In this document: one piece after another, positions 1 through 5,399 of the stretch
How the letters are laid out: each line of letters starts with the position of its first letter
Position numbering within the stretch: position 1 is the first letter of the stretch
Source of the DNA: an uncultured Bacilli bacterium
GTDB taxonomy: Bacteria > Bacillota_I > Bacilli_A > RF39 > UBA660
Reading direction: 5' to 3'
Assembly: GCA_947624125.1 (NCBI GenBank)
Contig: CANQIY010000066.1
Location: 1 to 5,399, forward strand
Length of the DNA: 5,399 nucleotides
Notes under the pieces: model-generated
Databases searched by the model: none
What the model was told of the DNA's origin: nothing
Seen by the model: only the letters and a program-made list of their open reading frames with translations
Translations under genes and position numbers: made by a program

Positions 1-3000
1 CGCATTACCAAGCCAAACATCTGTCCCGTGTGATAAACCGGAAATTTTAATTAATTCGGCAAAAGTTGTTGGTTTGGTATCTTTAAGCATTCCAATGGTA
101 AAATTAGTTCCAAACTCCGGAACACCAAGAGTTCCTGTATCATTCATAATTTGTTCTTTGGTAACTCCTAAAGGAGATGGTGATAAAAATAAATTCATTG
201 TTTCTTTATCATCAAAGGGAACTGTTTTAACATCAATACCGGTTAAATCTTGTAACATTCTAAGTTGCGTTGGGTCAGTATGACCTAAAATATCTAGTTT
301 TAAAACATCTTGGTCAATAGCATGGTAATCAAAATGGGTTGTTCGCCAAGCAGCATCGACATCTTCAGCCGGATATTGATAAGGAGTAAAATCAAATACA
401 TCCATATACCCAGGAATTACAACAATACCACCGGGATGTTGACCTGTTGTTCTTTTAACACCAACACAACCAGCTGCAAGACGTTCAATTTCTAAATTAC
501 GCATTGATATACCTTTATCTTCACAATAACCTCTTACAAAACCATAAGCAGTTTTTTCCGCGACTGTTCCTATAGTTCCGGCCCGATAAACATTATCTTC
601 CCCGAATAAAACTTTTGTATATTCATGAGCAGCGGCTTGATTTAAATCGGAAAAGTTTAAATCGATATCCGGAACTTTATCAGCATTAAAGCCTAAAAAG
701 GTTGCAAAAGGCATATCTTCTCCATCTTTAATCATTTTCGTTCCACACTTTGGACAATTTTTATCCGGTAAATCAAAACCAATACCATATTTAATAGATA
801 AATTTTCCCCGTTTTCATCTTGGAAAATACTATGTTTACATTTTGGACAACGATAATGACTAGGAAGCGGATTAACTTCAGTAATACCCATCATCGTTGC
901 CACAAAAGATGACCCAACAGACCCTCTTGACCCAACTAAATAACCATCATCATTACTCTTTTTAACTAATTTTTGGGCAATAAGATAAATAACATCAAAG
1001 CCACCCCCAATTATTCCTTTTAATTCATCTTCAATTCTTTTTTGAATAATTTCTGGTAACTCTTCTCCATACCATTCTTTGGCTTTACTATAAACCATTT
1101 CTTCAACTATTTCTTTAGAATTTTCAATTTTTGGGGAAAAAGGTACTCCTCCCGTTTCAATAATAACTTCAACTATTTCACATTTACTAGCAATAATATT
1201 AGGGTTTGTAATAACTATTTCTTTGGCTTTTTCTTCGCCTAAAAAGGAGAAAGCATCAAGCATTTCTTTTGTCGTATAAAAATGCATATCAGGTACAGTT
1301 ACCCCTCTTTTATTTAAAGGATGCAATTTACCATTAAATCTTTGATTAATAATAATATCACGATATATTTTATCTTCTTTAGTTAAATGATGGGCATCAC
1401 TTGTTGCACATACCATAACCCCAGCTTCTGATGCAACTCTTACAATTTTTCTAATATGTGTATAAATATCTGCTAAAGATTTAATACTACTTGAGTCTAA
1501 ATCACATAGAAAAGAATAAGCAGTAGGTGGTTGAACTTCAATGTAATCATAATATTGCATCATTTTTGCTAATTCTTCATCTTCTTTGGTAAAAGCATCT
1601 TCCCATATTTCGCCATTAACACAACCACTGCCAAAAAGAAGTCCTTCTCTATGTTCATTAAGTTCATTTCGAGGTAATTTACATTGGTCACCTTTATATA
1701 AATATTTAGTATTAGCAAAACTAATTAATTTAAATAAATTCTTTAAACCTACTTTATTTTGTACTAAAACTGACATATGAAAGGGTCTTGAATATTTAAG
1801 TAAATCTTCAATATTAATCGAATTATATAACTTTGTAGTTGTTTCAATATTTCGATTACTTAATACTTTTGCCATCTTATAAAAGGCAATAGCTGTTCCT
1901 TCACTATCGTAATCACCACGGTGATGGGCACTTTCATCCCATGGAACATCTAATTCTTTTACTAACGTTGATAATTTATGATTTTTCCATTCCGGATATA
2001 ATAAACGAGCCATACTCATTGTATCTAATACTGTATTAGTAAATTCCCCTAAATTATATTTACTCATCGCCGCACTGATAAAACCAATATCAAATTTAGC
2101 ATTATGAGCTACTAAAGGTAAATCTTTAATAAATTCTAAAAATCTTTTAACAACATTTTCTTCAGTGTCTTTATCTTTTAACATTTCATCGGTTATATTA
2201 GTTAGTTCTACTATTTTCTCCGGTAATAATTTCTCCGGATTAATTAATTCATCAAAGCGTTCAGTTACTTCTCCATTCTTAATTTTGACTGCTCCAATTT
2301 CTATCATTTGGTCACTAAAGGGCGTAAAACCAGTCGTTTCTGTATCAAATACAACATATTCTTGATTTAATAAATCATAGTCTTTTAAATTATAAATAAG
2401 TTCATTTTCATTTTTAACGATACTCATCTCCGCTCCATAAATGACTTTAAACTTGTCTTTTTCTTCTTTTCCTTTATTTAAATCACAAACGGCATGATAT
2501 AACTCCGGATAAGACTGCAAACAATTATGGTCAGTTACAGCGACTGCTTTATGACCTAATTTATAAGCATAATTAACTAAAGCTTTAGCATCAATTACCC
2601 CATCCATTGCACTCATCATTGTATGGGTATGTAATTCAACTCTTTTTTCATCACTACCATCAGTGATTAAATCATCTTTACTTGGGATAGCTTCAATACC
2701 TTTACCATTTAAAACCATTTGTCTTAAATAATTATCCATTTCGATATTACCATAAATTCGAAACCATTTACCAACTTTAAGACCTTTTAATATTTGATGA
2801 TATTCTTCTTCTTTAAATCTTACAAATTTAACTAAAAAACTATCTGTTTTATCACTTACTTTTAAATTAATAATATAGGCCGTAGCTTTAGCTCCTTTTC
2901 GCTCACTATTTTCCATGCCAAAAATATATCCTTCAATAATGGCATTTTTCATTTCACCCCCAATATCATGTAAATTAATGATATTTCCATCTTTATGAAT

Positions 3001-3555
3001 ACCAAAAATAACAGGGTTAACTTCTTCTTTTGTCACTTTCTTAACATTTTCTTCTTTCGCTATTTCTTTTTGTAATTCACTTGCTTTTTCTTCTGATATT
3101 CCTATTTCAATTTCATAATCACCTAAACCATAATTATGCATTTGTTCTAAAATAATATTTTGATAACTTGCTAAAGATTCTTTTTCAGTTTCACTAGCTA
3201 CTTCTAAATAAATAACATTATTTAAAACTTTAGCAAAACAATTTTCTAACCCCATTAAGGAAGGATGTTCAAAAATAACATTTTCTAAAATCTTTTTTAA
3301 ATAATTGGCAATATCTATGTCATTGATTTCATCATAAACTAGTTCAATAAAACATTTATCTTTATTATTAATCCCATTTTTAGCTTTCTTAAAAAGAAGT
3401 GTTATAACATCATAGTCAATAACATTCTTACTTTTTAAATAGACATAATATGTTTGATTATCTTTTTTATATATAACTTTATCAATTAAGGTATTACTAA
3501 ATTCATCCCTATAATCATAATTAATACTTTTTAAAAATCTTTTTAATTCATCCAT
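1..3555 (-). CDS. polC: DNA polymerase III subunit alpha, PolC type (3' end beyond the window)
   Basis: Main replicative polymerase of low-GC Gram-positives, with built-in 3'-5' proofreading. I read all 1185 codons from the ATG at 3555 to the edge and found no stop. Order: N-terminal domain 1-175; OB fold about 182-300; PHP first half about 305-397 (HTH 309-311, TDH 341-343, Glu376); inserted DEDD-type exonuclease about 398-575 (DTE 404-406, HNAKFD 484-489, and H545-x4-D550, which makes it the DEDDh type); PHP second half about 580-790 with TSDAHH 718-723; palm from about 850 with GSRGSVGSS 875-883; a four-cysteine zinc knuckle (903, 906, 934, 937); catalytic Asp963 and Asp965 in PDIDLNFS; RTTGQHPGG 1035-1043; third catalytic Asp1088 in KLDILGH. 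Sight ends at SHGTDVWLGNA, so about 250 residues are missing (rest of fingers, HhH, C-terminal clamp motif). The start is firm: upstream to the in-frame stop at 3595-3597 there is no ATG, GTG or TTG. It follows dnaE after 2 bases. Confidence 0.99.
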   Translation of the reverse strand, partial: MDELKRFLKSINYDYRDEFSNTLIDKVIYKKDNQTYYVYLKSKNVIDYDVITLLFKKAKNGINNKDKCFIELVYDEINDIDIANYLKKILENVIFEHPSLMGLENCFAKVLNNVIYLEVASETEKESLASYQNIILEQMHNYGLGDYEIEIGISEEKASELQKEIAKEENVKKVTKEEVNPVIFGIHKDGNIINLHDIGGEMKNAIIEGYIFGMENSERKGAKATAYIINLKVSDKTDSFLVKFVRFKEEEYHQILKGLKVGKWFRIYGNIEMDNYLRQMVLNGKGIEAIPSKDDLITDGSDEKRVELHTHTMMSAMDGVIDAKALVNYAYKLGHKAVAVTDHNCLQSYPELYHAVCDLNKGKEEKDKFKVIYGAEMSIVKNENELIYNLKDYDLLNQEYVVFDTETTGFTPFSDQMIEIGAVKIKNGEVTERFDELINPEKLLPEKIVELTNITDEMLKDKDTEENVVKRFLEFIKDLPLVAHNAKFDIGFISAAMSKYNLGEFTNTVLDTMSMARLLYPEWKNHKLSTLVKELDVPWDESAHHRGDYDSEGTAIAFYKMAKVLSNRNIETTTKLYNSINIEDLLKYSRPFHMSVLVQNKVGLKNLFKLISFANTKYLYKGDQCKLPRNELNEHREGLLFGSGCVNGEIWEDAFTKEDEELAKMMQYYDYIEVQPPTAYSFLCDLDSSSIKSLADIYTHIRKIVRVASEAGVMVCATSDAHHLTKEDKIYRDIIINQRFNGKLHPLNKRGVTVPDMHFYTTKEMLDAFSFLGEEKAKEIVITNPNIIASKCEIVEVIIETGGVPFSPKIENSKEIVEEMVYSKAKEWYGEELPEIIQKRIEDELKGIIGGGFDVIYLIAQKLVKKSNDDGYLVGSRGSVGSSFVATMMGITEVNPLPSHYRCPKCKHSIFQDENGENLSIKYGIGFDLPDKNCPKCGTKMIKDGEDMPFATFLGFNADKVPDIDLNFSDLNQAAAHEYTKVLFGEDNVYRAGTIGTVAEKTAYGFVRGYCEDKGISMRNLEIERLAAGCVGVKRTTGQHPGGIVVIPGYMDVFDFTPYQYPAEDVDAAWRTTHFDYHAIDQDVLKLDILGHTDPTQLRMLQDLTGIDVKTVPFDDKETMNLFLSPSPLGVTKEQIMNDTGTLGVPEFGTNFTIGMLKDTKPTTFAELIKISGLSHGTDVWLGNA

Positions 3556-3557
3556 CT

Positions 3558-5399
3558 TTACACCTTCTCTATTTTTGTAGCGACAACATTGTATTTATCG
3601 TATCTTTTGACTACTTTTCCCCATACTCTAATCATATCATTATTTTTTAATTTGGTTAATGATTTATAAATATTAGGAAAAACGGTAACTTCAAAATTGC
3701 CGATTTCATCACTAACTCTTAAGAATGCCATATCTTCATTCTTTTTCGTTTTTATTTTCTTTACGTCTTCTATCATAACATAACATTGAATATTTTTAAA
3801 TACATTTGTTTGCAATTTGTCACTTTTCATGACATTTTGAGCAACTATTTGACTAGCGGGATGATTAGTGACAAAAAAACCATAACTAAGAATTTCAAAT
3901 TCTCTTAATATTTCTTTAGGATATTCATTTGTTTTTTCAATTTCAGGTATTAAAGCATATTCTCCTAAATCTTTATATAAAAGACCATAATTAATAAACA
4001 TATCTAAGTTATTCATCATTGTTTGCATATTATAAAAATCTTTAAAAGCTCCAGCTTTAATTAACATAACATATTCACTTTTAGTAATTTTTCCACTCAT
4101 TCTTTTAAAGAAATCAAATACACTTTGAAAAGAACCATTGGCTCTTTCTTTAACAATTTCTTCCCCTATTTCCCTTTTTAAATTTTTAATAACTTTAAAA
4201 GGCAAATAAACTTTTTTTTCATGAATGACAAAATCTAATTCTGAATAATTGATATTAACATTTTCAATTCTTTGTCCATTCTTTTTTAATTCGCCTAAAT
4301 AAATCTTAATTTTTTCACTACTACCTATTACATTATCTAATAAAGAAAAGATAAATAAATGAGGGTAATGAACTTTTAAATAAGCCATTTGATAAGATAC
4401 TAAGGCATAAGAAACCGAATGAGCTTTATTAAAACCATAAGATGCAAAAGATAGAATATGATTATAAATATTATTAATAAGATTTATATCATAACCATTT
4501 TTTAAAGCATTACTTACAAATTTATCTTTCCATTTTAATAATAAATCACTTTTTTTCTTAGCCATTGCATACCGAACGTTATCAGCTTCCGCAAAACTAA
4601 ATGATGCCATTTTAACTAAAATATTAATAACTTGTTCTTGATAAATAATAACACCATAAGTTTCTTTTAATATTTCTTTTAAATCTTCATGATAATAACT
4701 TACTTTTTCTAGTCCTTCTTTTCTTTTAATATATGTTTCTAATTCTTTGGATGGACCCGGTCTAATTAATGCAACAGCGGCGATTAAATCTTCAAAACAA
4801 TTAGGTTTTAATTTGGGTAAAATATTTTTAAAAGCATTGGTTTCAAATTGGAATATTCCTTCAGTTTCAGCCTCACTAAAAAGTTTATAAACTGCTCTAT
4901 CATCTAAAGGTATTTCTCTTAACGAAAAATTTTCTATATTATTAATTATTTTAGCAATTGTACTTAAATTTTTTAAAGCTAAGAAATCCATCTTTAATAA
5001 ACCTAAATCTTCTAAATATTCCATTCCACATCCCGTTAAATAAACATCTTTTTTCTTATACATAGGAATTATTTCATCTAAATTTACACTCGCAATAACT
5101 ACTCCCGCGGCATGAGTAGAAATATTTCTTTTTAAACCTTCTAATTTTAAACTAATTTCATATAACTTCGAAAGTTCTCTATATCTTTTTAAATATTCTT
5201 TAATTTGGGGATTTAATAAATTTTTTTCTAAAGTAATATCTCTATTTACTTCTTTTAAAAATTTATTTAATAAATGTTCATCAATTTTTAAAATTTTTCC
5301 TACATCTCTTAGAACTAATCTTGTTTTAAGCGTTGCATAAGTCATTCCCCCTGCAACACAAGATGAGCCATATTTTTCTTTAACATAATTAATTACTTC
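3558..5399 (-). CDS. dnaE: DNA polymerase III subunit alpha, DnaE type (5' end beyond the window)
   Basis: C-family replicative DNA polymerase. In bacteria that also have PolC, DnaE extends RNA primers at the fork and hands over to PolC. The frame is open to the window edge, giving 613 visible residues. The ATG at 5345 is internal: the 18 codons before it continue the family alignment, and the sequence around it matches the conserved TFGTM..RDVG region. The PHP domain and the first two palm aspartates (PDxDxD) lie outside the window. Visible residue numbers: thumb about 1-90; HAAGVV at 96-101; third catalytic Asp at 138 in KMDFLAL; fingers with FEDL, RPGP (213-216), YQEQ (253-256), AMAKKK and YGFNKAHS (321-328); a weak helix-hairpin-helix near 404-419; C-terminal OB fold about 537-613, where the protein stops. 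Oddities: the fingers RR pair is RY, the hairpin glycines are lost, and there is no clear internal clamp-binding motif. Trp codons are TGG. It lies immediately upstream of polC. Confidence 0.97.
   Translation of the reverse strand, partial: EVINYVKEKYGSSCVAGGMTYATLKTRLVLRDVGKILKIDEHLLNKFLKEVNRDITLEKNLLNPQIKEYLKRYRELSKLYEISLKLEGLKRNISTHAAGVVIASVNLDEIIPMYKKKDVYLTGCGMEYLEDLGLLKMDFLALKNLSTIAKIINNIENFSLREIPLDDRAVYKLFSEAETEGIFQFETNAFKNILPKLKPNCFEDLIAAVALIRPGPSKELETYIKRKEGLEKVSYYHEDLKEILKETYGVIIYQEQVINILVKMASFSFAEADNVRYAMAKKKSDLLLKWKDKFVSNALKNGYDINLINNIYNHILSFASYGFNKAHSVSYALVSYQMAYLKVHYPHLFIFSLLDNVIGSSEKIKIYLGELKKNGQRIENVNINYSELDFVIHEKKVYLPFKVIKNLKREIGEEIVKERANGSFQSVFDFFKRMSGKITKSEYVMLIKAGAFKDFYNMQTMMNNLDMFINYGLLYKDLGEYALIPEIEKTNEYPKEILREFEILSYGFFVTNHPASQIVAQNVMKSDKLQTNVFKNIQCYVMIEDVKKIKTKKNEDMAFLRVSDEIGNFEVTVFPNIYKSLTKLKNNDMIRVWGKVVKRYDKYNVVATKIEKV
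3561..3568 (-). promoter_or_regulatory. Ribosome binding site of polC, inside the dnaE 3' end
   Basis: On the minus strand the sequence AGAAGGTG lies 5 bases before the polC ATG and is complementary, with one gap, to the 16S anti-Shine-Dalgarno sequence. It falls in the last codons of dnaE (Glu-Lys-Val). The dnaE TAA (3558-3560) occupies most of the spacer. This layout is the usual one for termination-reinitiation, so polC translation probably depends partly on ribosomes finishing dnaE. It also supports the choice of ATG at 3555 as the polC start. The coupling is inference; the positions are read directly. Confidence 0.85.

Noticed and set aside
74..495. Plus-strand open frames at 74-283 (69 codons) and 310-495 (61 codons)
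   Set aside because: Both lie antisense to the highly conserved PolC palm region. Their translations show no recognisable domain, and the minus-strand frame explains the sequence fully.
720..860. The cysteine-rich insert in PolC (CPKC twice) as a foreign zinc-ribbon insertion
   Set aside because: A four-cysteine zinc knuckle just before PDIDLNFS is a normal part of the PolC palm, so it is a family hallmark rather than an insertion.
1586..2365. Plus-strand open frames at 1586-1780 and 2165-2365
   Set aside because: They are antisense to the PolC PHP and exonuclease regions, low in complexity, and have no convincing ribosome binding site. They are shadows of polC.
3556..3557. Separate promoter or terminator between dnaE and polC
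   Set aside because: The gap is only two bases. I see no hairpin followed by a T run on the transcribed strand at the junction, and no clear promoter boxes that stand out from the AT-rich background inside the dnaE end.
4211..4220. Run of eight A on the coding strand of dnaE (GAAAAAAAAG) as a programmed slippage site
   Set aside because: The main frame continues intact with conserved domains on both sides. Such A runs are expected for Lys codons in an AT-rich gene, and nothing indicates a functional product from a shifted frame.
5343..5345. ATG at 5345 as the dnaE start
   Set aside because: The frame stays open upstream to the window edge and the upstream residues continue the family alignment (thumb region before TFGTM). 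A start here would remove the PHP domain and two catalytic aspartates.

Overview
The window holds two genes, both on the minus strand and both encoding DNA polymerase III alpha subunits of the C family. Each gene runs off one edge. Reading in the direction of transcription (from 5399 down to 1), the first is the 3' part of dnaE (613 residues visible, N-terminus missing). Two bases after its stop codon comes polC (1185 residues visible, roughly the last 250 missing, judged against a usual PolC length near 1440). No intergenic region exceeds 2 bases. I see no RNA gene, mobile element, repeat array, CRISPR, promoter or terminator.

The organism is almost certainly a low-GC Gram-positive (Bacillota or a close relative). 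PolC is essentially confined to that group and its relatives, and the pairing of a PolC with a separate DnaE is typical of it. The DNA is strongly AT-rich, by eye near 30% GC. All nine tryptophan codons in the two frames are TGG, and neither frame contains TGA, so the code is standard. This argues against Mycoplasma and Spiroplasma, which read TGA as Trp. It leaves AT-rich Bacilli such as Acholeplasma-like, Erysipelotrichia-like or uncultured RF39-type lineages, or a low-GC clostridium. I cannot decide among these.

In Bacillota, PolC is the main replicase for both strands and carries its own 3'-5' proofreading exonuclease. DnaE lacks a proofreading domain and extends RNA primers before handing over to PolC on the clamp. 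Here the two partners appear to be made from one mRNA. The polC Shine-Dalgarno sequence lies in the last dnaE codons and the dnaE stop codon sits in the spacer before the polC ATG, so the two proteins are probably translationally coupled. In Bacillus subtilis the two genes lie far apart.

PolC looks fully intact across the part seen, with every expected catalytic residue of the exonuclease, PHP, zinc and palm regions. DnaE keeps its core polymerase motifs but has drifted at several normally conserved places: the fingers arginine pair, the helix-hairpin-helix glycines and the internal clamp-binding motif. I found no novel system here. The gene order and the diverged DnaE are the only points that stand out.
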